A DNA stretch of 64,000 nucleotides. It comes from Paenibacillus sp. FSL R7-0345. Its GTDB lineage: Bacteria > Bacillota > Bacilli > Paenibacillales > Paenibacillaceae. The translations under genes and the position numbers were made by a program. The notes beneath the pieces are model-generated. The model saw only the letters and a program-made list of their open reading frames with translations. It was not told the origin of the DNA and did no database searches. Shown here one piece after another: positions 26,216 through 34,823 of this stretch; within the stretch, counting starts at the first letter, position 1; each line of letters starts with the position of its first letter. Location: assembly GCF_038595055.1 (NCBI RefSeq), contig NZ_CP152002.1, positions 804,001 to 868,000 of the forward strand. The letters are read 5' to 3'.

Positions 26216-26776
26216 TTGGTATTCCAAATAATCTTTATTATCACGCAAGCCCACAAACACAAAAAGACAAGTTACGTTGGTTATCATCAATTAACGAATT
26301 ATTACCCTAAAGGTCTGGAGGGATGCACCTTGTATTATAAAAAAAATGATTGTTTTCATACAATTCGTATCTTACCAATGTCAAAAGAAGAGTTCAACAA
26401 TGCAAGTTACGAAAGCGTTCAAAATAATTTTTTTCTAGGAATCTTACAACACAGAGAATATCGTTTCAAGAGTTTAGGGATGAAAGCTGATAGTGGAACA
26501 CTGGTACTCTTCCAATATGCTGGACAGATAATTGCCATAGCTATTTTAGAAGATATCGTTTTCTTTGAGCAGCCGCTCAATGATATCTACACTGGTGCTT
26601 ACCAATTTGATCCGAAATCAATTGTTGTTTTTGATCCAATAACTAGGGAGGAGACTCGAAGTATTTGGTCGAACTTTAAACAATTTAGCCAGTCCAAACA
26701 AATTCTTGATCCAAAATTATTTGATCTTTTACATACACTACTGCTAAGTAAAAAAATGAAGTGCGCTATTAGCTAA
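26216..26776 (+). CDS. AT-rich hypothetical protein
   Basis: 186 residues from TTG 26216; the start is uncertain because AGGA lies only one base upstream, and an internal start is possible. I do not recognise the family. The middle (GTLVLFQYAGQIIAIAILED, then YTGAYQFDPKSIVVFDPIT) is a beta-rich stretch that could be a small barrel of the PUA/EVE kind, but this is weak. The C-terminus is helical and basic. The DNA is strongly AT-rich, unlike the lipoprotein gene before it, and it sits in a ~2 kb AT-rich pocket (26.1-28.1 kb) with another small gene and fragments. I infer horizontal acquisition. It may be a truncated piece of a larger protein. Confidence 0.5.
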   Translation: MVFQIIFIITQAHKHKKTSYVGYHQLTNYYPKGLEGCTLYYKKNDCFHTIRILPMSKEEFNNASYESVQNNFFLGILQHREYRFKSLGMKADSGTLVLFQYAGQIIAIAILEDIVFFEQPLNDIYTGAYQFDPKSIVVFDPITREETRSIWSNFKQFSQSKQILDPKLFDLLHTLLLSKKMKCAIS

Positions 26777-27057
26777 ATAATAAGCTGGGTAGTTCTTTTA
26801 CTGTAGCATCACTCAGGACAAAGGTGTTGTTTCCAGTTTGTATAACTTTCGGTCGGAGGCTGGGCTGCCGTTTATCGTTAATGAGCCGAAACTAGGTAAG
26901 TCTGCTGAAGAAGTTATTTATTGAATTATGTTTCACACGGTGAGCTCAAGCGCCTTTTGGCTAAGTACGTCGTGATCTCATTGCGGGTTCACCATATTAC
27001 GTAGCAAAGACTTTCTTCCACAGCTCACGGGATGGACATTTTAGAAAGGAAGTGTAG
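26777..27057 (+). other. Intergenic stretch with a short unassigned coding fragment
   Basis: No complete gene. A frame ending at 26924 reads GVVSSLYNFRSEAGLPFIVN followed by EPKLGKSAEEVIY and looks like the end of a lost protein. It has no start and opens after a TAG, so it is a remnant at best. The family is not identified. Confidence 0.3.
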
Positions 27058-27264
27058 CTGATTATACCGTTAAATTATTATACAGAAAGTTTAAAGGTTA
27101 GAGGTATAGTTCGTATTTCTGTAGAAGTATCACCTGTCGCTACTAATAGAGTTAGAATTAATGAGGAAATTGTCTGTATAAGTGGTGAATATTATAAAGA
27201 AATTCTTGTTAGTAGAATTGATGCTGAAGACCCTTACAATCCTCATTTCAGGAAGTCAGAAACA

Positions 27265-27603
27265 TTGATAAGCAAAGAGAAGTATGAATCTCTGAAAAGT
27301 AAATATGGTGTTATTGATACAGAAGGATATTGGAGAAAAGTTGAGCGTTATAATCAATTGAAAAAAATGATTGAACTTGCTTACAAAGAAGGCATTCCAA
27401 AATGCCCGGTTTGTGGAACAAAAACTGAAATAAAAAATAGACATTATGACGGAAGACCCTTTTGGAGTTGTAAAAGGTATCCATCGTGTATGGGATTGAT
27501 TGATATTGATAAAGCAGGAAAAGTGGATACTTTAGCTCTGACTAGTGAACTGGAATGTGTATCGATTGAAATCAAAAAAATGGAAACTGGTACAGCAGAT
27601 TAA
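27265..27603 (+). CDS. Small protein with topoisomerase-type C4 zinc ribbon (true start probably upstream)
   Basis: From TTG 27265 (AGGAAG 9 bases before) the protein has 112 residues. The zinc ribbon is clear: PKCPVCGTKTEIKNRHYDGR, then PFWSCKRYPSCMGLIDID, a C-x2-C...C-x4-C pattern as at the C-terminus of type IA topoisomerases and in related nucleic-acid-binding proteins. The frame is open back to 27058, right after a TAG and 3 bases past AAAGGAAGTG. Those 69 extra codons read like protein (GIVRISVEVSPVATNRVRIN) but begin only with CTG or ATT. So the start is either TTG 27265 or a rare start near 27058, or the gene lost its 5' end. AT-rich pocket; followed by a terminator. Confidence 0.6.
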   Translation: MISKEKYESLKSKYGVIDTEGYWRKVERYNQLKKMIELAYKEGIPKCPVCGTKTEIKNRHYDGRPFWSCKRYPSCMGLIDIDKAGKVDTLALTSELECVSIEIKKMETGTAD

Positions 27604-27628
27604 AGAATCAGGAAGAAATAATACTTTA

Positions 27629-27666
27629 AATGCCGGAATCCTATAAAAGGGTTCGGCATTTTTTAT
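27629..27666 (+). terminator. Rho-independent terminator of the zinc-ribbon gene
   Basis: Stem aatgccggaatcc / gggttcggcatt with one bulge and a TATAAAA-type loop, then TTTTTAT. Confidence 0.7.
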
Positions 27667-27777
27667 ATTTTTATAATTTTTTATATAAAAAAACCGTATT
27701 CTTCAATAGATTAGCCCAAAATAGCGCCTCATGAAGAATTTAAGGGTTTTATTATGATTGAATTGCATATATAAAAT

Positions 27778-27954
27778 ATGTTTGATCAAGAAGACTATGA
27801 GGAACGGCTTTACATGCTTGAGATGGAGATAGAACTGCTTCTGGAGGCGCAAGGTAAGTCCTATCCATATAATAATCCAAGATTGCTCTTGCATTTGTCA
27901 TCGTACAAGAGCTTTTCGAGCGGTTTGAAGAAGTGCAGATTTTTTTTGGAGTAA
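27778..27954 (+). CDS. Possible 58-residue small protein
   Basis: ATG 27778 to TAA 27952. The first half is a plausible acidic amphipathic helix (FDQEDYEERLYMLEMEIELL), the rest basic and serine-rich. No ribosome site is visible upstream and the region is AT-rich with few other frames, so it may be a fragment. The stretch from 27955 to 28152 holds nothing else I can support apart from the leader of the next gene. Confidence 0.25.
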   Translation: MFDQEDYEERLYMLEMEIELLLEAQGKSYPYNNPRLLLHLSSYKSFSSGLKKCRFFLE

Positions 27955-28152
27955 CCATCCCCGGCCAAAAAGGGTTTAATATCTTGGCTTATGATATCCG
28001 TAAATAGCTTCTGTATATAAATCCCTCCTGCTTGAAGTCTAACGTAATGCTTAAAAACGTAGAAATGTAGGTCTATATTATCAATATTATTAAACCAAAG
28101 GAAAAATATTGAAAACTGTCGAATGATTTATAGTGATAAAAGGGGGATTATT

Positions 28153-30258
28153 ATGATACTTGTCAGAAAAAAGCGAATCCGGGCAGTTCGCAGACAGCTT
28201 GTGCACTTGCTGCAGGGTACGTTTCTCTTCATCATGCTCACCGGAATGGTAAGTACAGGAATATTCGGTGCAACCGGTACGGTTGCTGCGGCAGATACAT
28301 CTGTAGAAGGAGCCGGGTATACCTCAGACCAGCAGGAAGGTCTAAACTTCCTGAATGCGGTGCGCGCCCGCGCCGGTATTCCGCCTGTGCAATTGAGTGC
28401 CTCCATTACCAGGGCAGCCATTGCGCATGCTGAATTTTACAATGCTAATCAGGCAGATCTGCCAGGCCTTAGTGCCCACTCCGAAGTTTCGGGTAAACCC
28501 GGATATACAGGAAAGTCGGCAATGGAACGGATGCTTGCGGCCGGCTGGAGCTCAGGCTCTCGGGGATATTCCTACGGTGAGGTTATGCATTTTGGCCAAA
28601 AAAGCAGTAAAGCAGCTATCCAAGGCTGGCTCGATACAGCGTATCACCGTGCCATTATCTTAGATCCCGGCTACACCGAAATTGGAATTGCCCTCGTCGG
28701 CGGGACAGCGGTATTAGATGCCGGAGGTCCCGGAATGAGCCAGCAGACCAAGGTGGGGATTACTGTGTACCCCTATAATCAGCAGACCGATGTTCCTGTC
28801 GGATTCTATGGCGGCGAAATTCCGGATCCGCTGGCCCAGTTTGCTGCCGAATACTCTGGTTACATTATATCTGCCAAAACCGATAAAGACATGACTTCGC
28901 ATACGGCAGTACTCACTGATGAGACGGGAGCAGAGGTTCCTTTTTATGAGGAAGCTAGAGGTGATGATTTATATATTTTTCCTAAGTCAGTATTAAAGGG
29001 GTATCACAGGTATACCATATCGCTGAAGTATCGCATAGAAGATTCTGCGGATGATCTGGAAAAGGTATGGTCGTTTACAACTGGAAAGGGTCATGCTCTA
29101 ACACAACTGCTGCCAGAGTATAAGGAAATCATGATTAATGAGGGTGGACAGTTCCAGCTTCATGTTAAAGGCGGTTATGATGACGGGACAACGGAAATGC
29201 TGCCGGGTAGTGAAGTGAAATATGCGGTTAACCAGAAGAATGGCCTGAGTGTCTCAGCAAACGGTACGATAGCGGGTGTCAAATCAGGAGATTACATGCT
29301 CACGGTATCTTCAGCGGGGGTATCTTCACCCGTAAAGGTGAAGGTGTACTCTAAATGGAAAACAAAGGCCTACCCTGCAGCTAACCCGGGCAAGCTGACA
29401 GACATTAAGGGACACAAAGCGCTGCCTGCAATTGAGTGGGCACTTCAGGCCGGCATCATGACCGAAGCCGGAAAGGGGCTTTTCAAACCTGAAGCTGCAG
29501 TAAGCGAAGCTGAATTCTGGACTATGCTGCTGAAAGCTTATAAGATCAACATCGAAGCTTACCGGCCTGCTGCAAGTAAGCATTGGGCTGACACAGCGTA
29601 TCTTATTGCCAAGGAACGAAACTTTCCGCTTAGCGGATTAACCAATCCATACGCAAGGGATAGCCGGATCACCCGGTTAAAGATTGCAGAAATTATTGCT
29701 GCTGCAGACGGGCTGAATTATAAAGGCAATGATGCTGTGAAGCTGGTGCTGGGCAAGGATTATGTAAGATGTGAAACAGAGCTTTCACTCGCGGGCTATC
29801 AGGGGGAGAAGACGATTACACGTGCTGAAGCTGCCCAGATTCTTTATTATTTGCGTCCTAAGCTTAGTGAACTGCGGGGGCGGCCGGTTAGTGCAACGCC
29901 AGCATCCAGTCTGCCGGAGCTTCCTCCCAAGGAAGTGTATATTGAGCCGGTTACTCTTGAAGACCGGACCTTCTTTGCGAAATTCAACGAAGATCATTCA
30001 CTCACGTTAAAGGGGAAATTCATTCAATTTGCCGGCCAAACGCTCAAGGTGAGTATGCAGACACAGGAAATGCCCCGTAAGATGCTGGAAGAGGTGACGG
30101 TAACCTTAGACAATGAAGGAAACTTTCAATTAGACTGTGGGCCCTATGAGCAAATCGGATTGAATCTGTATCTGAAAACGCCCAAAGGCAGCTTCTATCT
30201 GAATATACAATATAAGACGATGAATAAATATCTTTATTCCGCTTCATACAACAGTTAA
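28153..30258 (+). CDS. Secreted CAP-domain protein with Big-like and SLH-like regions
   Basis: 701 residues from ATG 28153 behind AGGGGGATT; an ATG 30 bases upstream lacks a ribosome site. The signal peptide is long and basic at the N-terminus (ILVRKKRIRAVRRQ), ending near TVAAAD. Residues ~50-210 form a CAP/SCP domain: LNFLNAVRARAGIPPVQLS, IAHAEFYNAN, LSAHSEV, YSYGEVM, WLDTAYHRAIILDPGYTEIG. A Big_2-like beta domain follows around 330-415. Residues ~420-580 resemble S-layer-homology repeats (IEWALQAGIMTEAGKGLFKP), which anchor proteins to the wall polymer. A beta-rich tail ends the protein. Cell-surface location is well supported; the ligand or activity is unknown. Confidence 0.85.
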   Translation: MILVRKKRIRAVRRQLVHLLQGTFLFIMLTGMVSTGIFGATGTVAAADTSVEGAGYTSDQQEGLNFLNAVRARAGIPPVQLSASITRAAIAHAEFYNANQADLPGLSAHSEVSGKPGYTGKSAMERMLAAGWSSGSRGYSYGEVMHFGQKSSKAAIQGWLDTAYHRAIILDPGYTEIGIALVGGTAVLDAGGPGMSQQTKVGITVYPYNQQTDVPVGFYGGEIPDPLAQFAAEYSGYIISAKTDKDMTSHTAVLTDETGAEVPFYEEARGDDLYIFPKSVLKGYHRYTISLKYRIEDSADDLEKVWSFTTGKGHALTQLLPEYKEIMINEGGQFQLHVKGGYDDGTTEMLPGSEVKYAVNQKNGLSVSANGTIAGVKSGDYMLTVSSAGVSSPVKVKVYSKWKTKAYPAANPGKLTDIKGHKALPAIEWALQAGIMTEAGKGLFKPEAAVSEAEFWTMLLKAYKINIEAYRPAASKHWADTAYLIAKERNFPLSGLTNPYARDSRITRLKIAEIIAAADGLNYKGNDAVKLVLGKDYVRCETELSLAGYQGEKTITRAEAAQILYYLRPKLSELRGRPVSATPASSLPELPPKEVYIEPVTLEDRTFFAKFNEDHSLTLKGKFIQFAGQTLKVSMQTQEMPRKMLEEVTVTLDNEGNFQLDCGPYEQIGLNLYLKTPKGSFYLNIQYKTMNKYLYSASYNS

Positions 30259-30358
30259 GTTATTCCATTACCTTCCCCCGGTGTCCCCAGCTTTTCTTAT
30301 AACAAGAAGAGAGCATTTGGGTAATAGTGTAGTATTGCTGAAGAAAGGGGAGTACGGT

Positions 30359-31096
30359 ATGAAGAAAAACGCCAAAATTCTATTCTTTGTCTTTTTGTTT
30401 GCCGTTGTTAACATCATCCTGTTCGGCTGGGTTCTGCCTGTGGTGTTCCAATACTATCTCCACAATACATACATAAGAGGAATAACGCTGCTGCTGATTT
30501 TTAGTATTGTGGTGCTTGCCAAACGGTTTACGTGGAAAAATAATATTGTCTATGTTATTGCAGTATTCACACTGTTCAGTATGATGATTGATACGTCAGG
30601 AAATCCTATTTTTAATAAACCGCTGGAGTGGATCGTTTCGCCGGTCGGAGAGCTGCAGGTTATGCAGGACATCAATAACTATGCGCCTGGTGAATATGCC
30701 ATTAGGGATAATATAACGATTCTGAAGCAGAATGGCGAGGTGCTTGAGCTTAGTACGGTATGGCTGTATCTGTACCGGTTCGTGCAGTATATGGTGCTGT
30801 ATTCTATTGCCGGGACGCTGCTTGGTGCCATTGCCGGAAGGAGGCCGCAGCCGAAAGTGGCATTTGTTCAGACTGCAGCAGATCAGCCGCTCACAGCAGA
30901 ACAGGAGCAGCGGGCCGCCGCTGAAATAAAGCGCAGAGGGGAAGCTGTTAATACACCGTATCTTCCTCCCGAGGAGATTCTGGACACGGTCCGCCAGATG
31001 AAGAAGGACGGTAAGCTCATTCAGGCGATCAAGCTCGTCCGCCAGCATAGCAATCTGTCACTGGGCGAGGCGAAGCAGTATGTGGAGCGGTTATAG
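30359..31096 (+). CDS. Membrane protein with ribosomal L7/L12-like C-terminal motif
   Basis: 245 residues from ATG 30359 behind AAAGGGGAG; an upstream TTG extension has no ribosome site. About four membrane segments are visible (KILFFVFLFAVVNIILFGWV, then ITLLLIFSIVVLA, VIAVFTLFSMMI, and YRFVQYMVLYSIAGTLLGAI). The cytoplasmic tail ends in a helix-loop-helix (QMKKDGKLIQAIKLVRQHS, NLSLGEAKQYVERL) like the C-terminal fold of ribosomal protein L7/L12, a module found fused to many small Bacillota membrane proteins. Its role is unknown. It lies 100 bases after the CAP/SLH protein and may share its transcript. A terminator follows. Confidence 0.7.
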   Translation: MKKNAKILFFVFLFAVVNIILFGWVLPVVFQYYLHNTYIRGITLLLIFSIVVLAKRFTWKNNIVYVIAVFTLFSMMIDTSGNPIFNKPLEWIVSPVGELQVMQDINNYAPGEYAIRDNITILKQNGEVLELSTVWLYLYRFVQYMVLYSIAGTLLGAIAGRRPQPKVAFVQTAADQPLTAEQEQRAAAEIKRRGEAVNTPYLPPEEILDTVRQMKKDGKLIQAIKLVRQHSNLSLGEAKQYVERL

Positions 31097-31114
31097 GAAG
31101 TATTGAATGCTTTG

Positions 31115-31148
31115 AATACCTGTAGCGATAGGCTGCGGGTATTTTTTT
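31115..31148 (+). terminator. Rho-independent terminator
   Basis: Stem aatacctgtagc / gctgcgggtatt with two G-T pairs and a short loop, then TTTTTTT. Confidence 0.8.
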
Positions 31149-31229
31149 GCCGACAGGTACTTAGAAATTTCCGGCCGCATCCTTTATACTGAATAAAGCA
31201 CATTTTATCTAAGGAGCCCCGAATCCATT

Positions 31230-32396
31230 ATGAATAAAAAAGAAGTAGCGCATATCCGCAAGCAGTTCAAGCTGGACCATGACTTGCTGAGCCTGTACGA
31301 TATCCTGAACGTGTATGTGATGAAGGAAACGAACGAGATTTATCACTGGGAGCGCCTGCCGTTCGGCCTTGTAGACCGGGAGAAGCAGGAGCTGTATATG
31401 GGCAATTTCAAAAAACTGCTGACCGGCGAGCTGGACCACAAGCTGTTCGAGCTTAAGTTTCAGGATGAGGTGGAGGAGCCTGCCAAGGTTATGCTGCATC
31501 AGGGGCTGATCACAGGTGATCCGGAAGAGTGGCAGGACCTCATGCTGATGCTGGTCGACCGGATGCTGGCTGATACCAAGTATGAAAAAGATACCGTAAT
31601 CACCTTCGTACGCGGACAATACCACCGGCCGACCAAAGCCAGAAATGAAGAAAGCGAAGAGAGCGAGAAGAACGAGACGTTCGCGCATCAGTTTATTCTG
31701 TGCAGCGTGAATTCCACGGAGCAGCAGCGTAAAAACCTCATGTTCGACTATGTGGAACGCGAGTTCAAGTATAACGTCATCGTTGATCCGATTGTGAAGC
31801 TTAGCTCACCGGAGCAGGGATTCTTTTATCCGAGTGTGACGGACAACTATTCCGATATTAACCGCGTGCTGTACTGTACGGGCAAATCGAATTATCCGGA
31901 CCCGCAGTTCATCGAGCAGGTGCTGAATGCAGAGACTTCTGTGACAGCGATGGAAGAGAGAGCCTATTTCGAGGACATCGTGAAGGAGATTGCCGGCGAA
32001 CATCTGGATACAACCACCATCGCCCAGGTATATGAGCAGATCCAGCAGGTTATCGAGGACGGCCAGGGTGAGGAAGAGCCGGCTACGCTGGATTTCAAGG
32101 ATGTGGAACGCGTTCTGAAGGTAAGCGGTGTAGAGGATGTCACGGCGGAAAAGGTGGAGCGGGCCTTCGAAACGATCATCGACGACCGGAATTACGAGAT
32201 GAAGGCAGCCAGCGTGATCCCGAAATTCACGACCAAATCGATCAAAATCGAAACCAAGGTAGCCACCATCTCCGTCAGCCCGCAGGATCTGCGGTATGTT
32301 AAGCAGGTTAATTACCAGGGTAAACGCTGCATCATGATTGAGGTTGATGAGGATGTGGTGATTGAAGGGTTTACGCTTAGTACGGAGATTTTGTAA
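31230..32396 (+). CDS. DUF4317 family protein
   Basis: 388 residues; ATG 31230 follows AAGGAG. The N-terminus (NKKEVAHIRKQFKLDHDLL, then IYHWERLPFGLVDREKQELY) and the middle (FILCSVNSTEQQRKNLMFDY) match the DUF4317 type, which is common in Bacillota and has no assigned biochemical role. It is rich in acidic residues, appears soluble, and has no signal peptide. It ends LRYVKQVNYQGKRCIMIEVD followed by EDVVIEGFTLSTEIL. Flanked by terminators on both sides, so it is a single-gene unit. Confidence 0.82.
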   Translation: MNKKEVAHIRKQFKLDHDLLSLYDILNVYVMKETNEIYHWERLPFGLVDREKQELYMGNFKKLLTGELDHKLFELKFQDEVEEPAKVMLHQGLITGDPEEWQDLMLMLVDRMLADTKYEKDTVITFVRGQYHRPTKARNEESEESEKNETFAHQFILCSVNSTEQQRKNLMFDYVEREFKYNVIVDPIVKLSSPEQGFFYPSVTDNYSDINRVLYCTGKSNYPDPQFIEQVLNAETSVTAMEERAYFEDIVKEIAGEHLDTTTIAQVYEQIQQVIEDGQGEEEPATLDFKDVERVLKVSGVEDVTAEKVERAFETIIDDRNYEMKAASVIPKFTTKSIKIETKVATISVSPQDLRYVKQVNYQGKRCIMIEVDEDVVIEGFTLSTEIL

Positions 32397-32429
32397 TACC
32401 AGACAGGAGCTTGGCATATAGGGCAGAAA

Positions 32430-32471
32430 AATAGACCGCTACCTTTGGTGAGGGCGGTCTATTTCTTTTTG
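32430..32471 (+). terminator. Terminator between convergent genes
   Basis: Stem atagaccgc / gcggtctat and a loop of about 14 bases, then TTTCTTTTT on the + strand. The stem sequence is nearly the same as that of the terminator at 14252. Confidence 0.7.
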
Positions 32472-32479
32472 AGGTAGTC

Positions 32480-32566
32480 TCATTTTTTTGACTCACCAAA
32501 GAACTTCGCCGCTGCCTTCCGGATAGCAATTTCCTCCTGCATATCAGCAATCCATTTATTCTTCAT
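32480..32566 (-). CDS. 28-residue peptide gene downstream of the araC-type regulator
   Basis: On the minus strand ATG (32566) follows GAGGAATA and the frame runs 28 codons to TGA. The peptide starts MKNKWIADMQEEIAIRKAAA and ends KFFGESKK: an amphipathic, basic helix. It begins 9 bases after the stop of the AraC-type regulator, so it should be co-transcribed. Good ribosome site, correct spacing and helix-like composition support translation, but no family is known to me and function is open. Confidence 0.45.
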   Translation of the reverse strand: MKNKWIADMQEEIAIRKAAAKFFGESKK

Positions 32567-32575
32567 TATTCCTCA

Positions 32576-33517
32576 CTACACCCAGCCCGTAAACTCCAGG
32601 ATCGACGCCTTCGCCGACTGTGCCTCAGACTGAGCCCCCTTGCGCCACTCTTTGGGCGAGGCGCCCATCAGCCGGGAGAAGCAGCGGTTAAAGCTGGAAA
32701 TGGAATGAAAGCCGACCTGCTCGGAGATGGAGAGGATCGAATCATCCGTGCTTTTTAGCTGCTTGCAGGCTTCTTCGATGCGGGTGCTGGTCAGAAAATC
32801 GAGCGGGGCCGTGCCCATGATTTCGTGGAATTTTCTGCGGAAATGGGTGGTGCTCAGGTGGCATAGCTCGGCCAGAAAATCGATGGTAATCGGCGTCATG
32901 TAATGCTTCGTGATATACTCCAGTGCCGGCGAGATCACAAAATCCCCCTTCAGGCTCTGGTCATTCTCCTGCTCAGCCAGCAGCTCATTCGCTGAATAAA
33001 TCCTCAGCAGCTCAATATAGAGCGATTGCAATAAACCATAAGCACTCTCCTGATAATACGGCCGCTGCTGCTTCAATTCCTCCACGATGGAGGTGGCCAG
33101 ATAATAGACCTTGGGATGCTGCTCCCTGCTCAGCACACAATTGTGGCCCTGGACCCTCCAGAGATTGGGCTCGAAGCTGGTGTAAGCGCTTTTGAAGGAA
33201 TGCTGGAACAGCTCCTCCGGTGAGAAAAAAAGATAGGACCACAGGCTGGCCGAATCCTTCGAGCTGTACGTGGTATGGGGAAGGAAGCGCGGCAGAAAGG
33301 TGATATCTCCGGCTTTAAAAGGGACGGCCTCTCCTTTAATCTCCATGATCCCGCTGTCCGAATAGCAGATGCCGATTTCCAGATGGTTGTGAAAATGCAG
33401 ATGCTCTGATTTGATGTCGGAAATTCTCCAGCGGTCTCCGCTCAGCAGCAGAACCGGGAACTGAATAGGCAGGCTGTAGTGGCGGTACTCGATGACGGGC
33501 TTCTTTTTTCTGGGCAT
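32576..33517 (-). CDS. AraC-family regulator with N-terminal cupin-like domain
   Basis: 313 residues on the minus strand. Residues ~35-110 form a sugar-sensing cupin (LHFHNHLEIGICYSDSGIME, then FKAGDITFLPRFLPHTT). Residues ~205-300 hold the two helix-turn-helix motifs: TPITIDFLAELCHLSTTHFR and the second ending ISEQVGFHSISSFNRCFSRL then GASPKEWRK. It is divergent from the GH105-GH112 genes, sharing a 274-base control region. That arrangement is usual for AraC activators of sugar-use genes, so I infer that it senses a rhamnogalacturonan-derived sugar and activates the glycosidase operon. A small peptide gene follows it on the same strand. Confidence 0.9.
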   Translation of the reverse strand: MPRKKKPVIEYRHYSLPIQFPVLLLSGDRWRISDIKSEHLHFHNHLEIGICYSDSGIMEIKGEAVPFKAGDITFLPRFLPHTTYSSKDSASLWSYLFFSPEELFQHSFKSAYTSFEPNLWRVQGHNCVLSREQHPKVYYLATSIVEELKQQRPYYQESAYGLLQSLYIELLRIYSANELLAEQENDQSLKGDFVISPALEYITKHYMTPITIDFLAELCHLSTTHFRRKFHEIMGTAPLDFLTSTRIEEACKQLKSTDDSILSISEQVGFHSISSFNRCFSRLMGASPKEWRKGAQSEAQSAKASILEFTGWV

Positions 33518-33717
33518 GTCCGTAAGGCCCCCGTTCCAGTATGTGGATTAGTAATTAAATTACACTATGGTAGCTAGAATGATAGCATTGTGCCGGCGTT
33601 AAGAGAATGGGATAGAAATCCCAACTTTACAGAAATGAATTATAAATGATCGAAAATGCGCAGGTTTGTTATGAATATGCTTAGAATATGACCATTATAC
33701 ATCATACAATAGAATCT

Positions 33718-33731
33718 ATAAAGCGTTTACA
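33718..33731 (+). promoter_or_regulatory. Catabolite-responsive (cre)-like site
   Basis: ATAAAGCGTTTACA matches the Bacillus cre pattern TGWAANCGNTNWCA at 10 of 12 fixed positions, missing only the first two. It lies 61 bases before the GH105 start in the divergent control region, where CcpA binding would repress the glycosidases when preferred sugars are present. Confidence 0.45.
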
Positions 33732-33791
33732 AACTGTCAGACGGCTCTCAAGCGCCATTGGGGGGCGTGTGCGAAGGAGAGGGATTTTTAC

Positions 33792-34811
33792 ATGCTGCAA
33801 TTGGATTATGACAAGGAACTGATTTTAAGCGTAATTGATAAGGTTACCAAGAAGACACTGGCTATGGACTTAACCTGGGACTGGCCTTGCGGCGTTGCTT
33901 ATTACGGGGTATCGAGAGCTTACAAGGTTACGGGCAACAAAGAGTACCTCGATACGCTGATCCGCTGGGCAGATGAATATATTGAGCTGGGTCTGCCGAC
34001 CTGGACGGTTAACACCTGTGCGATGGGGCACATGCTGATTACGCTCTACGAAGAGACAGGCAATCAGAAATATTGGGATATTGTAATGAGCAAGGTCGAT
34101 TATCTGCAAAATAACGCGCTCCGCTTCGGAGATAACGTGCTGCAGCATACTGTGTCGGCGAACAATGATTTTCCTGAGCAGGCTTGGGCGGATACGCTGT
34201 TTATGGCGGCCTTCTTCCTGCTGCGTGTCGGCAGTAAGCTGAACGACCAGACCTTGATCAACGATGCCTTGAACAATTATTACTGGCATATTAAATATCT
34301 GCAAAATCCAAGCACAGGCTTCTGGTATCACGGCTACAACAATGTGAAGCAGGATCACATGAGCGGATTCTACTGGGGCAGAGCGAATGCCTGGGGTGCC
34401 TACACGATGTCACAGGTTAAGCCGCTGCTGCATGACTGGTATCTGTATCCGCAATGCATGGATGTGGAGTGTTCGCTGCGTGATCAGCTGGCTGCACTCA
34501 AGCTTGTCCAGACCGAAAACGGCCTCTGGCGGACGGTGCTGAATGATGTGGAGTCCTATGAGGAAGTGTCTGCGTCTGCAGGGATTGCGGCAGCCATGGT
34601 CAACAACGGTAATCCGCTGCACACCAAATACGTACAGAAGGCGCTTAAGGGCATTCTCGAGAACATCAGTGAAGACGGACGTGTACTCAATGTATCCGGC
34701 GGCACTGCTGTGATGAAGGACCGTGAAGGCTACTGCAACATTCCCAAAGACTGGATTCAGGGCTGGGGCCAAGGCTTAGCGCTTGCCTTCCTGTCCGATA
34801 TGATTAAATAG
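33792..34811 (+). CDS. GH88/GH105-family unsaturated glycuronyl hydrolase (YteR-like)
   Basis: 339 residues. GH105 enzymes such as Bacillus YteR hydrate and release unsaturated galacturonic acid left on oligosaccharides by pectate or rhamnogalacturonan lyases; they act in the cytoplasm. An (alpha/alpha)6 barrel is indicated by ITKK-type helices and aromatic loops: LTWDWPCGVAYYGVSRAY, TWTVNTCAMGHMLITLYEET, and EQAWADTLFMAAFFL. Asp134 in AWADTLFM fits the catalytic Asp of YteR. FWYHGYN and SGFYWGRANAWGAYTMSQV match the later substrate-binding loops. No signal peptide. The GH112 phosphorylase starts 12 bases downstream. Confidence 0.9.
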   Translation: MLQLDYDKELILSVIDKVTKKTLAMDLTWDWPCGVAYYGVSRAYKVTGNKEYLDTLIRWADEYIELGLPTWTVNTCAMGHMLITLYEETGNQKYWDIVMSKVDYLQNNALRFGDNVLQHTVSANNDFPEQAWADTLFMAAFFLLRVGSKLNDQTLINDALNNYYWHIKYLQNPSTGFWYHGYNNVKQDHMSGFYWGRANAWGAYTMSQVKPLLHDWYLYPQCMDVECSLRDQLAALKLVQTENGLWRTVLNDVESYEEVSASAGIAAAMVNNGNPLHTKYVQKALKGILENISEDGRVLNVSGGTAVMKDREGYCNIPKDWIQGWGQGLALAFLSDMIK

Positions 34812-34823
34812 GAGGTAAGCAAG

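Noticed and set aside
26797..26924. ParA/MinD-like protein end
   Set aside because: The LPFIVNEPKLGKS stretch only loosely recalls such proteins and is too short and startless to name.
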